DNA from: Ardenticatenaceae bacterium
GTDB taxonomy: Bacteria > Chloroflexota > Anaerolineae > Promineifilales > Promineifilaceae
NCBI GenBank assembly: GCA_020634315.1
Contig: JACKBV010000029.1
Span: 1 to 58,527 of the forward strand
Length of the DNA stretch: 58,527 nucleotides
Direction: 5' to 3'
The stretch's first letter is position 1; each line of letters begins with the position of its first letter. The notes beneath the pieces were generated by a model. The model saw nothing but the letters and a program-made list of their open reading frames with translations, was not told where the DNA came from and made no database searches. Below are positions 43,435 to 52,000 of this stretch, piece by piece. A program made the position numbers and the translations under genes.

Positions 43435-45525
43435 ATGCGTAAGCGTTATGGATTAGTTTTGTTTGCCTTTTTAGCGCTGGTCATTTGCCTGACACTGTCT
43501 CAAACCAGTCTGGCAAGTGAGCGCGACGGGCAAGAAGTCCCTCTATCTCCGGCATCGCCACAAGATGATGGCGGCACGGCCGAAGTCGGTATCGAGTGGA
43601 TCACAGATTGGCCGGGCACGGCCGATGACCGTGCCAACTGGTATTATTCGGCCAACAATTTCTACAACGAACTGGGCAACGCTGGTTGGGTTAAGCGGTT
43701 TAACTATGGCAATACCAATGCCTGGGAAAAAGATTTCAAAGCGGCCATGTATGGCGGCATCAACGACTATGTGATTGATAGCGTGGATATTGCCATGATC
43801 GGCACGCATGGTTCCAGCGCCTATGACAGCCGCTATGGCAAAACACTCAGCTCCGTTTACTTCAGCAGCAATCACGATGATTGGCATTTGTCGCCAGGTG
43901 AGGCATACCGTGCTTATGGCAATACCGATCTGGAATGGCTGGCATTTGATTCGTGTAGTGTGCTGCGCGATGATTCGATGTATTACTGGCACGAGACCTT
44001 TGATGGGCTGCATCTGATGGCCGGTTTTGCCAACACGATGTATGTCGTTTATCCTGGTGATGGCGGCGTCTGGGCCGATCAGATGCAGAAGAAAGGATGG
44101 TGGATTTTTGGTCATGGCGCAAAAACGGTGACGCAGGCGTGGTTTACGGCCGTTGAGGATCAACAACCTTCTGGCGTGCGTGCGCGTGTCCTGGCTGAAG
44201 TGTTAGACAACTACAACGACTACATTTGGGGACAGGGATACGTTAGCTCTGATTACTCCAATAATGGCGCATACTGGTACTGGGATCATGTAGCGGGGAC
44301 GCCGCCGCCTTTGCCGCTGCAAGGCGAAGCGCCGACAGCATTACCAGCCGTGCAAGTCATTCACCGTGAGGTTGGTGACGAATACGTCATGAACATTGGC
44401 GAGGCGTTTGGGTTGACATCGCAAGTGATCACCTCGCCCGATGGCATGACGAAAGCAATGGTCGGCGGTGATGAAGATGAAAAGCAGTTGTTTGTCAACG
44501 TTGCTACTGGCGGCTTTTTCTACCAGGATTTGGGCGAGTTGTGGACAGACCCGGAACGGGTGCGCGAGCTGCCTACTTCTGGCCGTGTGGCGGCCACCGT
44601 GGCCCTTAGCTTCCTGGCTGAACATGACAACATCCCTGGCTCATTCTTCTTTGACCAGCAGATTCCACCGACGATTGAGTTGGAAGGCGCGGCGGAAGGG
44701 TTGATGCCGGGCGAGGTTCGGGCAACGGCCGTTATCACCAATCCCACCGATTATGCGATTCACTACGCGCGTACAGTGGACATTGGCGGGGGACAACTGC
44801 TCTCCGTGGTTGGTCCCGGCTCCCGGCAAAACCTGTACGTAGGTGATGGCAGCGTGGTCGTCGGCTTCAAAGGTGGATGGCGCGAAATCCAAACGACAGG
44901 TGGTTCTATCGACACAATCTCGGCGGAAGATGCCTGGCAGGCATTCCTGGCCGATCCCACAATGGCGGTGGCGCAGCTGCCGGTAGCAACCGAATATGAC
45001 CGGACTGGTCAGCCAGAACCCACGCTTGCCTATTATGAGCAGCCAACCATGATGGGGCAGGAGGAATTGATTCCGGTATGGATATTCGTTGCCGATTTGT
45101 ATGTCTCTGCGCCGCAAACCGCAGCGCAAGCTGCCGGACTTGAGCCGTTCGGGTTGGGTTTGGTGGCGGATGATGCCATGATCTACGTTCCGGCGGCGGC
45201 TGATGCGGCCGCCCTGCCACAAGCCAGCATTGTGACCCCGGAACCGGGTGTTGTCCTGAATTCGGGCATGATGGTGGACTTGAGCGGCGCGGCGACCGGT
45301 GGCACGGCTCCTTATACTTATGAATGGGTTTCCAGTGTGGATGGTATATTGGGGACGGGCGAAACGGTGAACGGCGTTGTTCTGCACGCCGATCCGCGCG
45401 GTTCGATGTTGGCAGCAAACAGCATTACATTGCGCGTGATTGATGCCAATGGCTTGATCGCAACGGCAACGGTGGACGTCGAAGTACAGCCGTTACTGTT
45501 TTTGCCAGTGCTGATTCAGCCGTAA
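43435..45525 (+). CDS. Secreted DUF6345-like protein with caspase-like His/Cys pair
   Basis: 696 residues with a signal peptide (MRKRYGLVLFAFLALVICLTLSQTSLA). The first domain (about 50-270) has DIAMIGTHGSSAYD with His125-Gly126 and, after a strand, EWLAFDSCSVL with Cys174. A His-Gly and a later Cys preceded by a hydrophobic strand is the layout of clan CD (caspase, gingipain) peptidases, and fits DUF6345 proteins. The rest is beta-rich with an Ig-like domain near the end (GAATGGTAPYTYEW). A peptidase role is inferred, not shown. Its 5' region contains repeats; a bidirectional terminator follows. It is transcribed away from the VWA operon. Confidence 0.6.
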   Translation: MRKRYGLVLFAFLALVICLTLSQTSLASERDGQEVPLSPASPQDDGGTAEVGIEWITDWPGTADDRANWYYSANNFYNELGNAGWVKRFNYGNTNAWEKDFKAAMYGGINDYVIDSVDIAMIGTHGSSAYDSRYGKTLSSVYFSSNHDDWHLSPGEAYRAYGNTDLEWLAFDSCSVLRDDSMYYWHETFDGLHLMAGFANTMYVVYPGDGGVWADQMQKKGWWIFGHGAKTVTQAWFTAVEDQQPSGVRARVLAEVLDNYNDYIWGQGYVSSDYSNNGAYWYWDHVAGTPPPLPLQGEAPTALPAVQVIHREVGDEYVMNIGEAFGLTSQVITSPDGMTKAMVGGDEDEKQLFVNVATGGFFYQDLGELWTDPERVRELPTSGRVAATVALSFLAEHDNIPGSFFFDQQIPPTIELEGAAEGLMPGEVRATAVITNPTDYAIHYARTVDIGGGQLLSVVGPGSRQNLYVGDGSVVVGFKGGWREIQTTGGSIDTISAEDAWQAFLADPTMAVAQLPVATEYDRTGQPEPTLAYYEQPTMMGQEELIPVWIFVADLYVSAPQTAAQAAGLEPFGLGLVADDAMIYVPAAADAAALPQASIVTPEPGVVLNSGMMVDLSGAATGGTAPYTYEWVSSVDGILGTGETVNGVVLHADPRGSMLAANSITLRVIDANGLIATATVDVEVQPLLFLPVLIQP

Positions 45526-45550
45526 CGGGCAATTGTTTGTGAATGAAGGA

Positions 45551-45588
45551 AAAGAGGGCAAGTTGTGAACAGCTTGCCCTCTTTTTTT
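45551..45588. terminator. Bidirectional terminator between DUF6345-like and kinase genes
   Basis: AAAGAGGGCAAG and CTTGCCCTCTTT form a 12-bp stem with a 10-nt loop; TTTT follows on the plus strand and CTTTTCC on the minus. Confidence 0.85.
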
Positions 45589-45594
45589 GTGATG

Positions 45595-47424
45595 TTACAG
45601 GGAAACGGCCTGGATGCGATCTGCCTGTTGGATGATGATGCCATGCGGGTGTGCGTGCAGTATGTCATCTGGGGAGACGGGTAGGGTAGATGGGAGCAGG
45701 TGGAAGGGGGGCACTGGTAGAGCCGGGTTGGTTGTGAAGGGATAATGGCTGCTTTCGGTGCCGGGGAGGTGGTGGATGAGACGGCCGTTTCCATCGACAA
45801 TGTGTGTTTCGTGGCGCACATGGTCGCGTTGGCGCACCGCGCGGGTGAAGGCAATGGTGTCTGCGGCAAAGGCAACGGCCGTTTCCTGTAAACTTTCGCC
45901 CACAGCCAGCGGCGGAATGGGGAGATCATAACTGCGGCCATTGTGCCAAAGCCAATAGCGCACTTCGGCAAAAACGCGATGATACCCGGCAATGGTGTCG
46001 CTGTGCGGCGCGGCCCAAAAGGTCGTTTGCTGTTGGTGGGCGGTGGCGATGGCGTCTTCTACATACAGGCCATCGCGGAAACTGCCGCGCATTAGCCATG
46101 TTCCGGCAATGCGCATGAGATGATGGGGTGTGGCGGCGAAAACGGCCGTATCTCGAAATGTCGCCGTTTCCAGCATTGTCAATTTGCGCGGCTGTGTGCC
46201 GCTGATGTCCAGGAGCAGAAGTTGTGTGCCGCCAGGCGGATTCACCGCCAAAACGGGCGCACTTCCTTCTGGCTGGAAGATGGCAAAGCGATAACCGGAA
46301 CGGCCGTTAAACAAAACCAATTCCTCGCGGGTGCCGCCCATGCCGAGGCGGTGCAGGGTGTACGTGTTGTTGTGGTGGGAAATGACAAGGAAACGGCCGT
46401 TTTCCATGACCCGCACATACTCGATGAATCCATCCACATGCAGCAGTTCGCGTAATGCGCCAGTGAGGAGCGGCTGCGGTACGGGCGTTACCAGGCGGCA
46501 GGTCGGGCAATGGGAACGGCTGCGCGGGTAAGGTTGGCCGCAGTGTGTGCAGGTGGTGAGGTCGGCGGCATAGGCGGTGAGCAGGGACAGCGGAAATGCG
46601 CCACGCTGCCCTTGGGCAAATGTGCGGTGCAAATGGTGCAGCAGGTCGTCGGAAAGCGTTTCCGGCGGGCGGGCGTTAGCGGGATAGGTGATGGCGTTGT
46701 CGAGGATGGTGACGCCTGCCTGGGCGCGTGATTGCAGCGATTTGTGTTGTTTATGCACGCCACCATAGGGATGAACGTGTAAGATGCTTTTGATGAGCAG
46801 CACAAAATAGGCGTACCAATCGCTGTTATCGCTGAAAACGGGCTGCTGGCTGAAGTCGGCGACGTGGTAGAGTTGTGGATCGAGGAAGGGCAGCATGGCA
46901 ACGGGGCATGGGAAACGGCCGTATTGATAGCTGTCCACGTCGAGCCAGAAAACGGGATGCGCTGTGTGTGGCGCACCCGGAAGAAAGAAAAGATTTTGGT
47001 CGTTGAGATCACCAACGATAACCCCAAGCTGGTGCAATTGGGCAAGCGTGGCATGGATGGTCTGGAAAAGCTGGATGATGCCGGACAGGGTCAGGCTTTG
47101 CTTTTGCCAGAAAAGTGGCGTCGCCAATCGTTTTAAGGCGTGTGTGTCGGCAGGCAGCTTGGGCATTTGGAAGCCGATGATGTTTCCTTGTTTGTCGGTG
47201 ACGAGGGTTTGTGGACCAAGGACACCGGCGGGGAGGCGCTGTGCCAGACCGCTGTCGCACATGTGGGTGAGTTTGGCGGCGTGTTGTGCTTGGGGAGCGT
47301 GGTAGAGTTTAACGGCCGTATCGTTTCCCAGCGCAAACACCATCCCTTCGCCCCCAGATTGGATCAACTGGGCGGCGTCAAGGGTATGGCGTTGTTTGTT
47401 GAGGTAAATGGTCTGCTTACTCAT
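45595..47424 (-). CDS. Protein kinase-like protein with zinc ribbon and propeller-like C terminus
   Basis: 609 residues. The kinase-like part has the G-loop SGGEGMVF (23-30), Lys39 (AVKLY), the catalytic loop VGDLNDQNLFF (Asp139, Asn144) and an Asp of the DFG position in WLDVDSYQYG (Asp162/164). The loop is G-D-L rather than H-R-D, as in several atypical kinases. A zinc ribbon follows (CTHCGQPYP and CPTC), then about 290 residues rich in strands with repeated G-x-W/L segments, probably a beta-propeller. This is the composition of the kinase in TerY-P triads. It starts 27 bp after the PP2C stop, so both share the promoter at 48284-48312. Confidence 0.75.
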   Translation of the reverse strand: MSKQTIYLNKQRHTLDAAQLIQSGGEGMVFALGNDTAVKLYHAPQAQHAAKLTHMCDSGLAQRLPAGVLGPQTLVTDKQGNIIGFQMPKLPADTHALKRLATPLFWQKQSLTLSGIIQLFQTIHATLAQLHQLGVIVGDLNDQNLFFLPGAPHTAHPVFWLDVDSYQYGRFPCPVAMLPFLDPQLYHVADFSQQPVFSDNSDWYAYFVLLIKSILHVHPYGGVHKQHKSLQSRAQAGVTILDNAITYPANARPPETLSDDLLHHLHRTFAQGQRGAFPLSLLTAYAADLTTCTHCGQPYPRSRSHCPTCRLVTPVPQPLLTGALRELLHVDGFIEYVRVMENGRFLVISHHNNTYTLHRLGMGGTREELVLFNGRSGYRFAIFQPEGSAPVLAVNPPGGTQLLLLDISGTQPRKLTMLETATFRDTAVFAATPHHLMRIAGTWLMRGSFRDGLYVEDAIATAHQQQTTFWAAPHSDTIAGYHRVFAEVRYWLWHNGRSYDLPIPPLAVGESLQETAVAFAADTIAFTRAVRQRDHVRHETHIVDGNGRLIHHLPGTESSHYPFTTNPALPVPPFHLLPSTLPVSPDDILHAHPHGIIIQQADRIQAVSL

Positions 47425-47451
47425 GATTCGTCATCCATTCCTGTTCACAGG

Positions 47452-48249
47452 TCACGCTTCATGCCACCAAATGGCAACTGCGCCGTCATCTTCAAAACTG
47501 CCGGCTGTGCGTGTTTGCATATTGAGCCAGCGTTGCAGCTGCAAACTGCTGCGCGGTTCGCCTAATTGCGTTAGCTGCGCAGCCTGCCAGCCATCTGTGG
47601 CGACAGCCAGCCATTGCAGCGCGGCACGGTCAAGAAAATGGGTCTGAAAAGTGTGCGGCGCACCGGCAAACGACGCTTGATCCGCGCTGCTCTCTTCACT
47701 CCTCTCTTTACTTTTCTCTCTTCCCGCTTCTTGCCGCAAAACATGATAAGCCAGGTAATCGGGCCGATTATTGCTGTCGAGTGTGGTGACGTGCCCGTTG
47801 TGCGCCAGATAGCCATCGCCTTGCCAAAAGAAAACGGCCGTTTCCGGCGTGACGACAAAGCCAACCATGGTTGCCAGCAGGTGTGTGGAGACAAACTTTG
47901 CGGTGTCCGTGCTGCTTTGCCAGGGCATGGCGGCGTTGATGGTCTGCAAAAAGGCAATGCAATCCTGGTGAAGCGCTGCCAACATCTGTCCCAGCTCATT
48001 TTCGCCCGTCGATGCCCGTTGTGCCGCATCGGCCAGTTGTTGCTTGAGCCATGCGGCGGCAAATTGTCCCAATAATTTTGCGCCAACTTCGTTGTGTGAT
48101 GGCGTGCCATCGGGATATTTGCTGCCACAACCATCCAGCACCAGCCCAAAGGCGTGGCCTGGCTGCGGGCTGCCGCTGTGGACAGAATCATGGCTGTTTT
48201 GCTGCATGAGGCGGTGGGTACGGCCGTTTACAATTGCCTGACTAATCAT
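47452..48249 (-). CDS. PP2C-like Ser/Thr protein phosphatase
   Basis: About 265 residues from the ATG at 48249, with GGAG upstream; an earlier ATG at 48312 overlaps the promoter and is rejected. The PP2C metal-site motifs are SHDS (Asp21), LVLDGCGS (Asp39-Gly40), GDGYLAHNG and the C-terminal VATDGWQ. The order matches the PP2C family of TerY-associated phosphatases rather than SpoIIE. It should remove phosphate from Ser/Thr in a loop with the adjacent kinase, whose gene follows after 27 bp. Confidence 0.8.
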   Translation of the reverse strand: MISQAIVNGRTHRLMQQNSHDSVHSGSPQPGHAFGLVLDGCGSKYPDGTPSHNEVGAKLLGQFAAAWLKQQLADAAQRASTGENELGQMLAALHQDCIAFLQTINAAMPWQSSTDTAKFVSTHLLATMVGFVVTPETAVFFWQGDGYLAHNGHVTTLDSNNRPDYLAYHVLRQEAGREKSKERSEESSADQASFAGAPHTFQTHFLDRAALQWLAVATDGWQAAQLTQLGEPRSSLQLQRWLNMQTRTAGSFEDDGAVAIWWHEA

Positions 48250-48260
48250 TGCATCTCCAA

Positions 48261-48281
48261 TTCGTGTATATTTTACACTTA
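48261..48281. promoter_or_regulatory. Second palindromic operator of the PP2C promoter
   Basis: GTGTA-TATTT-TACAC, an inverted repeat of the same half-sites, lies across the expected transcription start of the PP2C operon, 26 bp centre to centre from the spacer site. Confidence 0.6.
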
Positions 48282-48283
48282 AT

Positions 48284-48312
48284 ATAATAGTGTGAAATAT
48301 ACACTTTGTCAA
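48284..48312 (-). promoter_or_regulatory. Promoter of the PP2C-kinase operon with embedded operator
   Basis: Minus strand: TTGACA (48312-48307), 17-bp spacer, TATTAT (48289-48284). The operator 48287-48307 is placed exactly as in the nicotinamidase-VWA promoter, and bases AAAGTGTA next to the -35 are the same in both. Confidence 0.8.
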
Positions 48313-48502
48313 CCATTTACAGCCAGGACGATTGCGAAAAACACAAAAATCAGGTGGTATGATGTCGATGTGTGACAGCTTCTAGGAGATTCGGGGGATC
48401 AGGTTTGACAAACCTGTCAGGTCTGCTAAAAAAGTAGCGAGAGGTGGTTTTGCTACGCATCTCGCTTTGTTTCGCGTCCAAATTTTATTTGCGAGGTACT
48501 GC

Positions 48503-48991
48503 ATGAAAAGTTTGTTGATTTTGCGTCATGCCAAGTCGAGTTGGGCGAATTCGTATATGGCGGATCATGAACGGCCGTTAAACGACCGTGGCAAACAAGA
48601 TGCGCCACAAATAGGTCAACTGCTGCGGCAAGAAGACCTGGTTCCCGACCTGATCATCTCTTCCACCGCCGAACGGGCCTTGTCAACGGCCGAAGCCGTA
48701 GCCCTGACCAGCGGCTATGAAGCTGGTATCCAGACAACGCGTCAGCTGTATCATGGTGGGCCAGAAAAATACCTGGAAGTGATACGCGAACAGGGTGGAG
48801 ACGCCGAACGCGTGCTGGTGGTCGGGCATAATCCCACCGTTGAGGAGTTGGTTGAGCTGCTTACCGAGGCAACGGAACAAATGTCAACGGCCGCTTTAGC
48901 CCATGTACAAATTGACATAAACAGTTGGCAAGAGTTGGTTGAAGGGATTGAAGGTAAATTGGTACAGGTGTGGCGGCCAAAGGAGTTGTGA
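48503..48991 (+). CDS. sixA: Histidine phosphatase (SixA-like)
   Basis: 162 residues. LILRHAKSSW gives the phosphorylated His9 and its neighbour Arg8, and a second His is in VVGHNPTVEEL. The RHAKSSW start is typical of the SixA group of branch-1 histidine phosphatases, which remove phosphate from His of phosphorelay proteins. The start ATG at 48503 follows GAGGT. A frame-extended ATG at 48467 lacks a ribosome site. It is placed between the PP2C operon and the giant ATPase gene, convergent with the latter (12 bp apart), so a link to phosphorylation control is possible. Confidence 0.85.
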   Translation: MKSLLILRHAKSSWANSYMADHERPLNDRGKQDAPQIGQLLRQEDLVPDLIISSTAERALSTAEAVALTSGYEAGIQTTRQLYHGGPEKYLEVIREQGGDAERVLVVGHNPTVEELVELLTEATEQMSTAALAHVQIDINSWQELVEGIEGKLVQVWRPKEL

Positions 48992-49003
48992 GGCAAGACG
49001 CTG

Positions 49004-52000
49004 TTAATCGTGAACAGACGGCTCGTCCGCTGTCCAACGGCCAACGTTAGCGACACCGCTGCTGTACAGCAGCTTGCTCAAACTTTTGTTTTTGGCGACC
49101 CACAGGCCAACCAGTCCAATTTGTAACTCGTAGAGGGTTTTGCCTCCCTCGGTAACTTCGTGCATGATGTCGCGTTCGACCAATGTGTTCAAGGCGCCGG
49201 TGACTTCGGCTGGACTGAGGCGAATGTCATAGGGAATGAGGGCATCGACAATTTCTTCGGGGTGGAAGGGTATGTCGGCGTCCATGAGATGGGCAACGGC
49301 CGTTAAAATAGCCCGTTCTGCCGCCGTCGAGCGCTGCCATAGATAGGCAAAATGCACTTCACCCAGGCGCAGCATTTCGTCAAGCGCAGCATTCACATCG
49401 GAAATCGTCACATACCCTGTCCGTTGCAGGTTAGCTTGTTTTACCAGTGTATAGCAAACTAACTGCAAAAAGTACGGGTGCCCGGCCGTGACGCGCAAAA
49501 TCTTATCCAGTGCCAGGTCATCATAAAGCAGCATCGGGGCAACTGGTTCCGTAATCAGGCGCAGCGCCGACTCTTTGCTCAAATAACCGATTTTTTCATA
49601 AAGAGCAATGTTAAACAAAACAGACCAATAATCAGCCCCCATTTCTTCGAGGCGGTGCGTGCCGACAAAAATGAATCCCAAACCATTGCTGTGCTGCATC
49701 AAATGGCGCAAATAGGGGAAGAATGAGGAGGGCAGCAGGCCATCTTCCACCAAACTCTCAAACGATTCAAACTCATCGAATACCAGCAGCAAGGTGCTTT
49801 CGGCGGGGAGAAGTGTCTGCACGTAGGGCAGGAATTGCCGCTGAAACGTCAGCGCCGGATCCGCCTGCCACGTTTCGCTATCGGGCACCTCAACGTCAAT
49901 TTCATGTCCCAATAAAGTATCAGCAATCAGCCAGGCGAGTTCATTAAACAGGGCAGGCAAGCCCGGCGTCACGCCCAATGATTGACAGTCAATGTAAACG
50001 GGTATCAAGTTTTTTGGCAGGAGATGCTCTAATTGCAGCAGTGCGGATGTTTTGCCAGTGCGCCGCTGTCCGATTAAGATGAGCACATTGCGCTGTGTGT
50101 GTGGGCCAACGTTAGCGGCAATGAAGTTGAAAATCTCTTTACGGCCGTAAAACAAAGCACTCTCGCGGCGCAGCGGCGAGCCAGGGATGTATGGGTTGGC
50201 GATGGGCGTAAAATCGCGTACCGGGGTGAGCAAATGCACCATATCGCCAAATGCCGTTGTTTTCTCTTTTTGATTGCGGTCACTATACGTCAGCGTCAGG
50301 GCAATGCGGAAATGGTCGCTCACTTGTGGTTCAATGGCAAAGTTGACCAGACGTGCTCGCCCTGGCGGAATGAGGGGGACGATTTGCGGCGGGCTGTGTA
50401 CCAAATATGCGGGTTTTTCGTCGAGTACGGCCATGACATGTTCGGCTGCCGCACGCCCTTTGTTTTGAATTTCTACGGCGACATCGGTACGGCCGTTTGG
50501 CACCAATCGCCGCGTCTTCAGCGTGATGACCAACTCGGCGCGGCCGCGCAGCTCCTCAATGCGTGCGCTGATCATCCCCGACCAACGCGAAATGATTCCC
50601 TTCACCAACGTTTTCTCAATGCGGTCAGAAAACTCCGGCAGCTGCTCCTCGGCCAGGGCTAACAAAGACGCCGCCTCATTTAAATACACCAGACGATCTT
50701 CCACCAATTCCACGCGCTCACTGTCGCGCAAATTGGTGAGAATCGGCAGCAGCATTTCCAGTGTGGGAGACCATTCTGCTTTGTCTTCCAACAGCGTTAA
50801 CAATTCCACAAACTGCGGGCGCAGCAGTGTCAACTCGATGATGGATGGCGCTTCCAGCAGCACTTGCCCGGTCTTGTAGGTCATTTGCCAGCGATCCAGA
50901 CATTGCCAATTCAAATTGCGCTGGGCAATTTCATCGAGTGCGCCGTTCAGGATGGAGAGGGCGGCGTGTGGACGGTCGGCGAGCAGGAACAGGCCATCGC
51001 CCAGGCTGGCGATGAGCCAGTCGCCGCTTTGCCGTGCCTGGCTGGTGAGGTAAAGCAGAAAGTCAGGTGAGCCGCCGGTGTAGCTGTATTTGTTTTCTAG
51101 CAGGCGCAGGGTTAGTTGTGATTGTTGGCGCAGGCGGCGATGAAAACGTCGCGCACCTGCGGCCGGTGATTGGGATTGGCGAATGAGGATAACGGCCGTT
51201 GCCAAAGCCAGCACCGACAAGATACTCAAAATCACCCGCGAAGCATTTTCAAGAGGAGAGGGCACAATGGGCATTGGCCCCAAGGGCGGCATCACAACCC
51301 CTTCGTGGAAAGCATCTTCGTAGTAAAAGCGATAACGCACGCCATCAGGCGAAGCTGGCGGATTGGCAACCAGAAAAGGAACCTGGCCTTTGCCATTGCT
51401 TAGCTGGCGTTCCTCTTGCGGAATCCAGCGCAGCGTGTTGGGGTCTTGCAAATCCAGGCGCACCGTCACCCGATCCCCTTCCACATCGTTGACATTGACA
51501 CTGATGCCATATTGGCCTGGGCGCACATTGGTATCGGGTGCAAAGAGCAGCGGCGGCCTGTTCTCCTGGGCACGGAAAAGCTGCACCACGCCATTTTCCA
51601 TGATGACGGTCAGGTCTGAACTCTGGTTGGTCTCGCGCTGCAAGATGGTCAAGCCAAAGACATTGCTCACCAGGTTCAATTCTGTCGCAAAGGCGGGTTC
51701 GCGCGTGAAGATTTGCACACCGCGTTCGTCGTTGCCAATGGTAATGTCTTGCAAAGAGTCGCCATCCACATCGCCCCAATAGAGATTGGTGATGTTGCCC
51801 AGCCCGCTCATCCGCCAGGTTAGCAACGGTTTGCTGTTTTCCACGCGCAAATTAACCAGGTTGCCTGTATCGGTCGCGATGAGAAATGTCTCTGTGCGTT
51901 CCTGCTGAATTTCAAAGACATCTTCAAGCACTTCTCTGGCGGGAATGCTTTTTACTGGCGTGCTGCCCAGAGCAACCGGCCAGGGCGGCAGCAAAATGCC

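Noticed and set aside
48405..48432. Promoter-like TTGACA and TAAAAA before the SixA-like gene
   Set aside because: Spacer 16 and a weak -10; TTGACA is part of a repeated ACCTGTCAGGT-type sequence also seen at 55441, so it may not be a promoter.
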